This document shows, in pieces, positions 1 to 9,999 of a stretch of DNA of 64,000 bases. Source of the stretch: Piliocolobus tephrosceles (Eukaryota > Chordata > Mammalia > Primates > Cercopithecidae). The DNA is taken from assembly GCF_002776525.5 (NCBI RefSeq), contig NC_045441.1, positions 84,398,918 to 84,462,917 on the forward strand. The letters run 5' to 3'. Each line of letters opens with the position of its first letter. The stretch's first letter is position 1. The notes beneath the pieces are model-generated. The model was given only the letters and a program-made list of their open reading frames with translations, made no database searches and had not been told where the DNA came from. Position numbers and translations under genes: made by a program.

Positions 1-224
1 AACCTCTGCCTCCCGGGTTCAAGTAATTCTCCTGCCTCAGCCTCCCAAGTATCTGGAACTACAGGCATGCATCATCATGCCCAGCTAATTTTTGTATTTT
101 TTTTTTAAGTAGAGATGGGGTTTCACTATGTTGGTCAGGCTGGTCTTGAACTCCTGACCTTGTGATCCACCTACCTCAGCCTCCCAAAGTGCTGGGATTA
201 CAGGCGTGAGCCACCGCGCCCAGC
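1..224 (-). repeat. Alu, antisense, cut by window edge
   Basis: Antisense Alu right part and left arm ending CCACCGCGCCCAGC; the poly-T end lies outside the window. Confidence 0.9.
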
Positions 225-678
225 TGTTACTTCACTTTTTAAATAAACTACTAGGAAAATCAGTTGAAATGCCATCAGCAACAATTATTTTGGAATTGCT
301 AGTGTATTATCTCCTTGCTCCAAAAAAGCATTGACTCAGAGAATGCATGGTCCTTCCTTGATCTCTTTTCCATTCTTTCTTCTGTTTTCTTCTATGTATT
401 ATAACTCTTTTTTCAAGTGATACTTCTTTTGTGACTCATTTCTTCTGTTTTCTCCTCATTTCCCCTAATTTTCAAATGGCTATAACAGGTAAGTCGAGGA
501 GGATATTTTAAAATAATAATTTAATTACACTTGAACCTAAAAACTGAGATAAACATTTTATCTCTCATTTGATCTTATCCCATCTCGTACCCAATTAAAT
601 CAATTTAATTGTCCTTCCTTGCATCTTTCAATTTATTGGCCATGCAGTGGTAGGGATGAGATTTCAATAATTCTAGAA
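225..678. other. DBF4 intronic sequence, nothing recognised
   Basis: AT-rich single-copy-looking sequence in the DBF4 intron after exon 3. No ORF or repeat is recognised. Confidence 0.5.
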
Positions 679-1006
679 TAGGGGTTGGCAACCTTTTTAC
701 GCAAAGGACCAGAGAGTAAACATTTTAAGCTTTGTTGGCCATATGGTCTCTACAACAACTATTCAATTTTGCCTAAAACACAAAAGCAACTACAAATTAT
801 ACCTAAACAAACAGGTATGGCTGTGTTCCAATAAAACATTATGGACAATGAAATCTGAATTTCATAAAATTTCTACTTGTCACAAAATATTCTTTTGATA
901 TTTTTATACAACCATTTGAAAATGTAAAAACCATGCTTAATTGCAGGCTGTACAAAAAAGGCAACAGACTGGATTTGGCCCATGGGCCAGAGTTTGCTGA
1001 CCCCTG
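679..1006. mobile_element. Nonautonomous hAT-type DNA transposon (MER1 group)
   Basis: Ends TAGGGGTTGGCAA and TTGCTGACCCCTG form the terminal inverted repeats of this group, and the inside has the typical GGCCATATGGTCTC and CCAATAAAACATTA stretches. The 8-bp target duplication is no longer clear. Confidence 0.75.
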
Positions 1007-1329
1007 CTCTGAAAATAAAAAAGGTTTCTATTTCTTCTTTAAAGAATGATCTGCTGTTAACTTTTTAGTTGTAAATTATTCTAAAAACTACAAGCCATCC
1101 CTAAATATAAGGGTGTACCTAAGCAATCAGAGTGTGATTACACAAGAACTATTAGGCAAAAACCACCTTTCTAAAAGACAGCAACCTTATTAAGGACTGG
1201 AGAGCCACACATAATGTGGCTTTGCAAATGTTCTACATAAGTAAACTCTACTGCCACCTTGCTATTAAAAACCATGAGATCTTCAGGATATAGCCCTTCT
1301 GAGTCTCAAAGCATATTTAAGAGACTTAC

Positions 1330-1509
1330 TGTGTCTGGTGACTTAAATGAACTTCCATCATGGCTGGGATGAGGTGAAGTGGTTTCTGCAGTATATGCAG
1401 ATTCTGGACTCGGTACAGGAGAAATTCGACCCAAGGTCTGCGCAAATTTAGCTTCCTTCTTATTTGAAATAAGATAACTGATATCTTTGCTGAGAAACTC
1501 TTCAATCCG
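1330..1509 (-). CDS. DBF4: DBF4 coding exon 3
   Basis: Acceptor AG at 1511-1510, donor GTAAGT at 1329. It has 60 codons in phase 0, including RIEEFLSKDISYLISNKKEA, which continues the BRCT-like region. An Alu monomer sits about 20 bp upstream of the acceptor. A longer open frame over the same DNA (1326-1559) is a shadow in a different frame. Confidence 0.93.
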
Positions 1510-4500
1510 CTAGAAGAAAACAAGGTATTTTTATTTATACTTTTTTTTTTAAGAAACATGGTCTCACTGTGTTATCCAGGCTAGAGTGCAAGTGGCAAAA
1601 TCATAGCTCACTGCAGCCTCAAGCCCCTGATCTCAAGTGATTCTTCTGCCTTGGCCTTCTGAATAGCTGGGACTGTAGGCACATGCCACCAAGGTATTTT
1701 CAACTAGGTCATAAAAACCATAAGCTGTTTCATATGCCAAGCACAGTAAAAAAGTTCAATTTGATGCAATTATTTTGTAAATTGGTGGGTTTTGTACTAT
1801 ATTTTTCTGAATTTAGAACTCTTTACACGTTGGACTTCTGAATATTATTTTGTTCAAAGCGTTCTACTGATAAAAACGCAAATCTAAATATCACTGATTT
1901 AGACCATTAGACCTAGAGTTAATGGGTTGTTCATCGTATTTGAGAAAGCTGTCATCAAACCACACCAGATAGCTATTTTGAGCTACTTTTTTTTTGGAGA
2001 TAGGGTCTCACTCTGTCACCCAGGCTGGGGTGCAGTGGCACAATCTTGGCTCACTGCAACCTCCACTTCCCAGGTTCAAACGATTCTCATGCCTTGGCCT
2101 CCCGAGTAGCTGGGACTACAGGTACGCGCCACCATTCTTGGCTAATTTTTGTATTTTTTAGTAGACATGGAGTTTTGCCATGTTGCAAAGGCTGGTCTTG
2201 AACTCCTGGCCTTAAGCAATCTACCTGCCTCGGCCTCCCAAAGTGCTAGGATTACAGGTATGAATTAACAGCCAGATAGCCATTTGTAGCCACTGATTGC
2301 TAGAGGAGCAGAATGGTACAGGAACTATGTTGCTGTTGGAATTAAGAAGCTAATACTGCTCTAACTGGGCCATCTACTTTCTCTGGACCTCAAGTACTTT
2401 GCTTCTAAGATGAAGGAGTCTTTTTTTACTCAATGTCTAAGGTCCTTAATACATTAAGATACTCTTAATAGATACACAGTCAACAGGGTAGCTGGCCTAG
2501 AAAACATGACCTTTAAGAATGCTGTCATATGATCATTATGATAAATACTACTATTACAAGCATGTCACAGTGTTTTAGTTTAACAAAATGAATAGTAAAA
2601 AAGTAGAGTAACTTTTCAGAGAGAGGTAAATAAAATATCATATTAACAAACAGTTCCAGGAAACTTGTTAGCACATGTTCTTCTGGTAAGTTTCTAGTTT
2701 GGGAATTGGCAGGGCCTGGAGGGCTCATGCCTGTAAATCCCAGCACTTTAGAAGGCTGAGGTGGGCAAATCACCTGAGGTCAGAAGTTTGAGACTAGCCT
2801 GGGTAACATGGTGAAACTCTAACTCCACTAAAAATACAAAAATTACCCAGGAGTGGTGGCACATGCCTGTAATCGTAGCTACTCAGGAGGCGGAGGCTGA
2901 GGCATGTCAATCACTTGAACCTGGGAGGCGGAGGTTGCAGTGAGCCGAGATTGCACCACTGCACTCCAACCCAGGCCATATAGAACGAGACTCTGTCTCA
3001 AAATAAAAATAAAATGAAAAGTTACTAGTCTGGGAATGAAAGGATCAGTTTAGACACTCAAAGACGAGGACCTTCAGAAAGTCAAAGTCCAGTATGACCC
3101 TTTAAAACAGAAAAAACCTTTATCACCTCATTTGCTAAAATTCATCCAATATTAACCTTAATCCTATTAAGGTCCTAGAATTTTGCCTGAGTTTTCTTTT
3201 CTTTCTTTCTTCTTCTTCTTTTTTTTTTTTTTGAGACAGAGTCTCGCTCTGTTGCCCCGGCTGGAGTGCAGTGGGGCCATCTTAAGTCACTGCAAGCTCT
3301 GCCTCCTGGGTTCACGCCATTCTCCTGCCTCAGCCTCCCAAGTAGCTTGGACTATAGGCACCCCCTACCACACCCAGCTAAATTTTTTTTTTTTTGTATT
3401 TTTAGTAGAGATGGAGTTTCACTGTGTTAGCCAGGATGGTCTTGATCTCCTGACCTTGTGATCCGCCCACCTCAGCCTCCCAAAGTGCTGGGATTACAGG
3501 CATGAGCCACTGCGCCCGACCTTTGCCTGAGATTTCTAATTTCCCAATCATCTAATCAGTGTACAAGGTAGGAAAGTATCTCCAGATTCTTAATGTAAAT
3601 TTCTATTCCTTTATTAACATTGATTCTGTTGAAACAACATCTGTATCACTCAGGAACAATTTTAATTGTGTGGTTTGCATGGGTGTTCTGTAATAACGTT
3701 CTTAACTGTTACACTAGTCCATACAAACTTCGTAGCTCCCCAAGATTCATAATCAAGAAACTGCTGTCATCCGGAGGACATTCCAACATTACAGTGAGCA
3801 GTCAATGAGCAGTTCCACTAGGACAGGAGAGTCTTACACGCTGAGAACTTTATACTAGACTGCTAATCGGAGAAACCTGAAAGTTTTGCCAGTCCACAAA
3901 AGGTTAAAACAAATGGTTTTTCTTTAACGATAAACAGCTGATAATAATGTTAATCTTGGTGCTAATAGAAGGGTTTAAGTTTTCCAAAATGAAAAATTTA
4001 AATGATTACATAGCAGAAAGTAGTAGTTACAAATTTTTCCTTCTATGCCAGTTTAGGGTTTTCACTTACCCCTCCCAGATCCTTAATGTCCTTTTGCAGT
4101 TTTTCAGATATGGTGACAGAAGGTAAGTCAAGGTAAAATACTTTTCCCCAAAGTGGCTTATATTTGGATTTTTCTGGCCTGTTATCAGTTTTCAGAGATT
4201 TCAAAGATGGTCTGTTTTTTTCATTTTTGACTTGGATTCCACCTGCTATTAAAGATGTTTAGAATCAGATGTTTTACACAGACACTTGTACTATTTTTAA
4301 AACATTTCATTATACAATATTACAAAATAAAAATCCTTACAATCCTACCAGTTTATTAGCATTGAAATGTATTTCTTTGTAGTACTACTTAGGATAGAGG
4401 CAAAACGCTCTATATACTTTCACAGAGCGCATATTGTAAAAAAATAGTTGACTCAGCAAGAAATATTCGTGTGTTTATGCCTGAGGCACGGGGCTATATA

Positions 4501-5563
4501 AAACTCTTTTGAAAGATTTTCTTCTTTAGGATGTAAACTCCATGGGGGTATTTAATACTCAACTACTGATTGAGCATCTGCCATTCTGCTGAACATTCAA
4601 AACTGGTGTTTAAACTTCATTTAGCGATGAAAGAATCCTCTGTTACCCAGAATAACCTAGCCAAGGGTTTCAGACTGCTCAAGTTTTAGTTTCATATAAA
4701 GTTTGTCTGCATGTTAACAACTAAATGGTCCATTTCACATACAATTTGTCTATGTATTAGGAATTTAATGGTCCATTACGAAGAACTAAACCTTTCATTT
4801 CATTATTTTCATTAAAAACAAGATCTGAGATCCAAGCAACTGCTTTAAAAATTAATTTTTCAAACGCAACCTGTTCTTAAATTGGTAATTACTACACATA
4901 CACAAATACCTGTACAAAAAACTTAGGTAGTGGAATGTTTCACCAAATAAAGTGATTGAAAATGGAAATGTGCTTTTGTTTCCCTGTTTGTAATGCTGAA
5001 ACCAGCAATGGGATGTTTGAAATACAAATGCTTTCCCCCAACTTATGAGGAAGGGAAAAAAAAAAACTTTCAAGGGTTAAGACCAAAAATCCACCCACAA
5101 TCACTCAATCTAGTACTGAAGGTAAAACCCACGAGCGTGTCTGACTTTAAACTGAGGATGCTGTCCGTCGCCTCCAAGGGCCTGGGCGCAGCATCTGCGG
5201 CAGCCCGGCTGAAGAGGGCACGGCAGCCCCAGCGAGGTCCCGGATCTGCACATTGTTTGCTAGTTTTCAACCGAAGGCACGACCGGGAATGAATCTGGGA
5301 CCGCCGCTCTAAAGGGCAGAGCGCTCGAGAGGCCGGGCCGGAATCCGTTCCTTCTTAGACAAAACACTGAACGGAGCCCCTTCCTTCAGACCCCAGAGGA
5401 GGGCGGTCAGAAAAAAAAAAGCTGAGGAACCGGCGGGAGAAGTCTGAAAAATCAATGGTGGAACCACGAGGGGAGGAAAGGATTAAAGGGACTGCAGGCG
5501 GAGGAGGGGCTTCTTACCCTGGAAATGCCCTTTACTGTGGATCCTCATGGCTCCGGAGTTCAT
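1330..5563 (-). CDS. DBF4: DBF4, 5' part of the gene (coding exons 1-3, partial)
   Basis: DBF4 is the regulatory subunit of CDC7 kinase, which phosphorylates the MCM2-7 helicase in the nucleus to fire replication origins. Three minus-strand exons join in frame: 5518-5563 (46 nt), 4070-4242 (173 nt) and 1330-1509 (180 nt), giving the first 133 residues. The protein starts MNSGAMRIHSKGHFQG and ends here at SSFKSPDT; I recognise this as the DBF4 N-terminus. Roughly residues 40-130 correspond to the BRCT-like motif-N region of the family. Motifs M and C, needed for CDC7 binding, and the zinc finger lie beyond the left edge. All junctions are GT-AG and there is no frameshift. The start ATG (minus strand, first base 5563) has G at -3. 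The gene is head-to-head with SLC25A40. Confidence 0.93.
1532..1689 (-). repeat. Free left Alu monomer (FLAM-like), antisense
   Basis: About 158 bp, only one Alu arm, flanked by an 11-bp target duplication CAAGGTATTTT (1521-1531 and 1690-1700). The near copy of the duplication lies 10 bp from the DBF4 exon 3 acceptor. Confidence 0.85.
1980..2271 (-). repeat. Alu, antisense
   Basis: Full-length Alu with poly-T at 1987-1995, flanked by imperfect duplications CCAGATAGCTATTT / CCAGATAGCCATTT. Confidence 0.9.
2707..3019 (+). repeat. Alu, sense
   Basis: Full-length Alu with A-rich tail; target duplications TTCTAGTTTGGGAAT and TACTAGTCTGGGAAT flank it. Confidence 0.9.
3192..3521 (-). repeat. Alu, antisense, with (TTC)n-rich tail
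   Basis: Full-length Alu whose tail has become TTTC/TTC-rich; perfect 10-bp duplication TTTGCCTGAG at 3182-3191 and 3522-3531. Confidence 0.92.
3532..4069. other. DBF4 intron 2, no recognised element
   Basis: Non-repetitive-looking intronic sequence between the Alu and exon 2. Confidence 0.5.
4070..4242 (-). CDS. DBF4: DBF4 coding exon 2
   Basis: Acceptor AG at 4244-4243, donor GTAAGT at 4069. It completes Gly16 and encodes residues to Gly73, including KPLWGKVFYLDLPSV and SEKLQKDIKDLGG, the start of the BRCT-like motif-N region. It ends in phase 0. Confidence 0.93.
4245..5149. other. DBF4 intron 1, no recognised element
   Basis: Single-copy-looking, AT-rich, rising in GC toward the promoter. 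No repeat or ORF can be supported. Confidence 0.5.
5518..5563 (-). CDS. DBF4: DBF4 coding exon 1 (start codon)
   Basis: ATG at 5563 reading leftward. The exon encodes 15 codons plus one base and ends at an AGG|GTAAG donor (GT at 5517-5516). The reading frame stays open upstream of the ATG into the CpG island, but I find no in-frame ATG there. Confidence 0.93.
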
Positions 5564-5800
5564 GGCAGTCGCCCGGTACCTACATGCTGGGTCCGGAGAA
5601 AGTGTCGCGCCGGGCGGCCACGAAAGCACGGCTTCCCCAGGCCTGTTGACAGGACGGCCGCCTCTCTCCTTCCGCCGGCTACGGCCTCCACGCAGCAGAG
5701 GCACCGCGTCTGCGGGTCGGGTTTCCGGGGCCGGATCCGGCTCCAAAGCGCGGAGGAGGAAGGCGCAAAGCACAAACGAGTGGGCTGCGGCGGTTGAAGA

Positions 5801-5813
5801 TTTGAAAACGCGT
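5801..5813. promoter_or_regulatory. CHR-like and MluI (MCB-like) cell-cycle elements
   Basis: TTTGAA at 5801-5806 followed by ACGCGT at 5808-5813, about 240 bp upstream of the DBF4 ATG. CHR and E2F/MluI-type sites are bound by DREAM/MMB or E2F complexes in cell-cycle genes. Function here is inferred from motif and position only. Confidence 0.45.
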
Positions 5814-5899
5814 CACGCGGCCGCGGCGCCGATACGCGCGCCCCGCCCCGTCTCACGCCGCGCGCCGTGCCCCGCCTCGCGCTCGCCCCTTGTGCCCGC

Positions 5900-6200
5900 C
5901 TTCTCGCGCCGCGCGCCCCGCCCCCTCACGCCGCTGTCCGTCTGGCTCCTCGCTCTGTCCCCGCAGGATGTGTGTTCCCATCTGCCCCGGTCCCATTCCG
6001 ATGCCCTCTCAGCCTCTGACCCCTGCTCTCAGTCCGCCGCTTCAGGTCTTGGCGCAGCCACAGAGAGTTGGCGCGGCTCTGTGTTGACCAAACCTAGTGG
6101 ATGCAGTTAGCGCCGGAGCCCTGCCCCGCCCATCACCACGGTTATTTCCGCCTTCTAGGTTTGCCAGGACCGCCGGCCTTCCAGCTGCTTTCTCCCCCAG
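5900..6200 (+). other. SLC25A40: Candidate SLC25A40 first (noncoding) exon
   Basis: A leader exon must lie here. The best donor-like site on the plus strand is CCCCCAG|GTACGC with GT at 6201, so the exon would end at 6200. Its start is unknown; the left limit given is arbitrary. No other strong GTRAG donor stands out in 5560-6600. cDNA would settle it. Confidence 0.3.
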
Positions 6201-6500
6201 GTACGCCAATTTTTCACTGGTCGGTCGTCTGGGAGGCTGAAGGCGAGGGTCTTTGGCCGATCCCGGACTCAGCTCTGGCCGGGGCCGGAGCCGGGCGGTG
6301 GCGGCAGCTGCAGCCCCTGCTCAGAGCGCCCTGGGTCGCCCAGCCAGCGGGGTTTTCCCGCGGTCACTGCCGACCCCGCCGGCTGAGGACAGGCCGCAGA
6401 GCGACTTGCGGGAGACAGTGCGATCCCGCAGGACGTCGGAGGGAGGGTGCGGCCAGGCGGCCCCCGGTCCTGACGGCAGCGACACCCCAGAACCCGTCCA

Positions 6501-7489
6501 GGTCACTTTGTGTCCTTGGGTAGTTGGCTATTTGCGCTGCCCTGTTGACTTTTATTGTATACAGAACTGTTTTCGTTTAGTTGTGTGTAAATTTATTTCA
6601 ACAATGAAGGAGTGGAAAGTAACATCTCATTTTTTTTTCTGTAAAACAGAGATTAAAGATCAAATTAAAATGCTTGTGAATATATTTTAATTTTATAAGT
6701 TGGAACATGCCTCGCCAAAAAAAAAAAAAAAAACAAAACAAAAAACTTTCTTCAGGAGGAAGAGGATATTTTGAACTATTTTGCATTCCTCTACCCCAGG
6801 CCATAATAGGCACTCCTATAATGTTTGATTTTTTTTACCTGGTAACTCAAGGAAGTCAGAGTGTCAACGTTACAGTTTTGCAGGTAGGTACCTCAAAGAA
6901 TAGACAAGGGTGGGTTGTGACAATGTTAGCTGGAACGCAGAGAACACGTTTGCTAAGGGAAATGAGAGTTTGGTTTTACACAGATTTATGTTGAAGGCCC
7001 TGGGGCGACCATCATGGAACTATGCTTATTAGACAGTTGAAGATGTGTATGACTCGAGAGAAATGTCTAGGAAAAGTGGACATGGGAAGAGGAAATAGAG
7101 TGATTTGATATCTCTCCAATAAAATATTTCTACCTCAAGGTCTGTTGATTTTAATCATGGGGCAGTTCATTAAAGGTTAACAGATCTTGAGTGGTGGAAG
7201 GAAGTGTGGTTTAAATAAACGTATTCAATATTGTGATTTCTATGGGAACTTATTTTCAAAATGTAAGCTACAGAGAGCACAAAATGTTTATATTAACAGA
7301 AAGATTTAAAAACTTGGGAAGCACTAATATATAATGTAGTTAAAGCTTTGGGAGGAAATGAAATTGCCAAGGGGAGCATGTGAAATGAGAGAACTGATTA
7401 AAAGCGTGGTTGACGAAATAGTGAAAGAGATGGAGGAAATGCCACAGAATTGGGAAGAGACTGCAAACATTAGAATCATATGGGCTTCA
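6501..7489. other. SLC25A40 intron 1, proximal part, nothing recognised
   Basis: An A-rich run at 6717-6740 is the only low-complexity feature. Short ORFs here look like chance. Confidence 0.5.
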
Positions 7490-7640
7490 CTACTTGGCCT
7501 CTGGGTAATTTTGAGCCCCAATTTTAATCTGTTAAAAGGGGGTAATACTTCTCAGGGATGTTGTGAAGGTTAAATGAACATTTTTGAATGCTTAGTACAG
7601 TGCCTAGCACAGAGGAGAGCTCCTTAAGAGTTCTGTAATT
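7490..7640 (+). repeat. MIR, sense
   Basis: Matches the MIR 3' half: a GGGGGTAATACTT-like segment, GGATGTTGTGAAGG, TTAAATGAAC and CAGTGCCTAGCACAG in order. Confidence 0.75.
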
Positions 7641-8479
7641 ATATCCTAGTGAGCGCTACACCAGTTCCTTCATCCCCAGGACAGGTAAATTTAAGACTTG
7701 AAAAATAAGTATTTGATTTTGGCGTTTCAGGTATCATTGGTTTCCTTAAGGGTAATTTGAGTAGGTGGCGGAGATGAGTACAGTACTAGATAAAAATGAT
7801 AAGCTTGAAGTTCAGACAGGTTGAGTGTACTCTTTCAAAAAAAAAAATTGTTGTTTTAGGAAAGTATAATGAAGGGAAGACTTGATCTTTGGAAGGTTTA
7901 GAGGATGTGGGAAAGATTTCAGCATGCTTCTATTGAGGAACATTTTTTCAAAAAAGGAAGTCCATTTTATGTTCTTGTGAAAGATGAGTTGTGTGTCTTA
8001 TTTACTGTGAAGAGGAAGGACAGTAACATAGTTGCACCCTATGCTGTTAGACTCACCCTCCCCTGCACTGAAGGTGGTAATTCCGAGCAATAAATAAACA
8101 GGAAGTCTGCTTTACTCAATAGTTAGTAATTTTCTAATCTATTATCCAAGGTTAGTTTTTAAAAATATTACTGGAACCTAAATCTTTTAGTAGGCACAGA
8201 AAGGACGTGGCTATAGTCAGTAAGGATAGAAACCTCCTTTAATTGTCCAGTAGTCAGGTCTGTTGGTAAGAGGATGGGGTTTGTCTTAAAGTAGATATTG
8301 AAAATATGCTTGAAAACATTCCTTCAGAGGAAGGGTAGACATTCAAGAAGTGAATGGGGACGGGGTTATTTATGATGAGAAACTTTGTTCGAGAGTTATA
8401 TTAGGCAAATTGGAGAACATTGAGCAGAATCATGATGTAATTAAATGAATATGTGGCTGTGAATGAAGAGAAATGAATT

Positions 8480-8910
8480 TTATTAATTACCTGCCCTATC
8501 CCTAACTAGTTTTATGACCTTGGGCAAATGTTAACCATTCTGGCAGGGCATAGTGGCTCAAGCCTGTAATCCCAGCACTTTGGGAGGCCGAGGTGGCGGA
8601 TCACGAGGTCAGGAGTTGGAGACCAGCCTGGCTAACATGGTGAAACCCTGGCTCTACTAACAATACAAAAATTAGCTGGGCATGGTGTTGTGCGCCTGTA
8701 ACCCCAGCTACTCAAAAGGCTGAGGCAGGAAAATCACTTGAACCCGGAAGGCAGAGGTTGCAGTGAGCTGAGATTGCGCCATTGCACTCCAGCCTGGGTG
8801 ACAGAGCGAAACTCCATCTCAAAAAGAAAAAAAAAAGTTAACTTTTCTATGCTAGAATTTCCTTATCTATAAATGAAGATAATATGGTTTAGTCTACTCC
8901 ACAACTTTCT
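8480..8910 (+). repeat. MIR, sense, split by an Alu
   Basis: ATGACCTTGGGCAA before 8541 and TTCCTTATCTATAAATGA after 8837 are consecutive parts of MIR, so the Alu landed inside an older MIR. Confidence 0.65.
8541..8836 (+). repeat. Alu, sense
   Basis: Full-length Alu with A-rich tail; GTTAAC occurs on both sides. Confidence 0.9.
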
Positions 8911-9439
8911 GTGATTATCAGAGATCTAAATCTGATCTTTCAGATTACCTCACACATATCCAAATATAAATTTTTTATTCTAGAATCTAGAAAAATTAAT
9001 TTTATAATACTTATCACTTTTTTTCTTTGTTTTGCCTAAGCTTCTTCAGCTGGCTTAGCAAATATTTTTTCTTGTCCGTAGCAAACTTAGCTTAGATTCA
9101 ACCTTTATCTCCTGCTCATTTGGGTCTTGAATAATAATCATTCCTGTTTGATTCATTTGCCAACTATTGATATGTTGTTTTCTGAAATGTGTTCTGGTCT
9201 ATTTTTATTATTTAATTTGCACATTTCGTAGTCTCACTATCCTGGTGAATTGGAGGGCTTAAGGTTATATATAAGGTTAAATTCTTAGTTTTGCAGGCTA
9301 AGTGTATGCAAGGATAGAATTGGTTAGTGACTGTGGCACTGAAGTTAATGTCTCAGGTGAATGTGGGCTGGGAAACCAGGGTAAATTCAGCATTATCAGG
9401 CCCATGAACACATCCTAAGTGAAGGATCAAAAATGGAAA

Positions 9440-9702
9440 GGCCTTTTGGAGGCCGTGGTGGGAGGATTACTTGAGTCCAGGAGTTTGAGACCAGCCTGGG
9501 CAACATAGGGAGACCCTGTCTCTACAGAAAATGAAAAAATTAACCCTGTTAGAGTAGTGCACGCCAGTGGTACCAGCTACTCAGGAGGCTGAGGTGGGAG
9601 GATCACTTGAGCCCAGGGGTCTAGGCAGCAGTGAGCTATGATTGACCACTATAGTCCAGAGTGAAGCCTTGTCTCAAAAAAAAAAAAAAAAAAAAAAAAA
9701 AG
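9440..9702 (+). repeat. Old Alu (AluJ-like), 5'-truncated, sense
   Basis: Starts inside the left arm, is strongly diverged, and ends in a long pure A run (about 9677-9702). Confidence 0.85.
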
Positions 9703-9999
9703 GCAAGACAGGAGGATTCAGAATTTGGGAATATATGGTAATGGATGCCTCGAAGCAACATAATTCAGAGGCTACTTGGCACCTCCATCAGCTGTTACAG
9801 ATAATGAACCAGTTCAGAGGTTATATCTTACATACTGAACTAAATTGTAAATTCCTTTAGGGTGGTATGAGACACAAAGTTGGCCATGACTATAAAATAA
9901 TCTACCTACCTGCCTCATTTCCTGCTTTCTTCCTGTTTTGATTGAGCACTAACAATGTGCTATGCCCAGTGAAGCTTGTTTACTGTTATACTCGTAGAA

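Larger units (their letters stand above)
5150..6500. promoter_or_regulatory. CpG island with bidirectional DBF4 / SLC25A40 promoter
   Basis: GC-rich, CpG-dense block with low stop density in all frames, standing out from AT-rich flanks. DBF4 translation starts in it leftward and the SLC25A40 leader must start in or beside it rightward. Visible sites: GC boxes at 5841-5849 and 5916-5925, an MluI-type ACGCGT at 5808-5813, and a CHR-like TTTGAA at 5801-5806 seven bases or fewer from it. MluI/E2F/CHR elements are typical of genes induced at G1/S or G2/M, which fits DBF4. Transcription start sites cannot be placed exactly from sequence. There is no clear TATA box, as expected of a CpG-island promoter. 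Confidence 0.8.

Noticed and set aside
5483..5773. Open frame extending DBF4 by 70 codons upstream of the ATG
   Set aside because: The upstream start at 5773 is GTG, not ATG. CpG islands have few stop codons, so an open frame here is expected. The ATG at 5563 matches the known protein start.
5547..6110. 187-codon plus-strand frame in the CpG island
   Set aside because: Arg/Pro/Ser-rich composition typical of GC-rich noncoding DNA, overlapping the DBF4 5' region; no recognisable domain.
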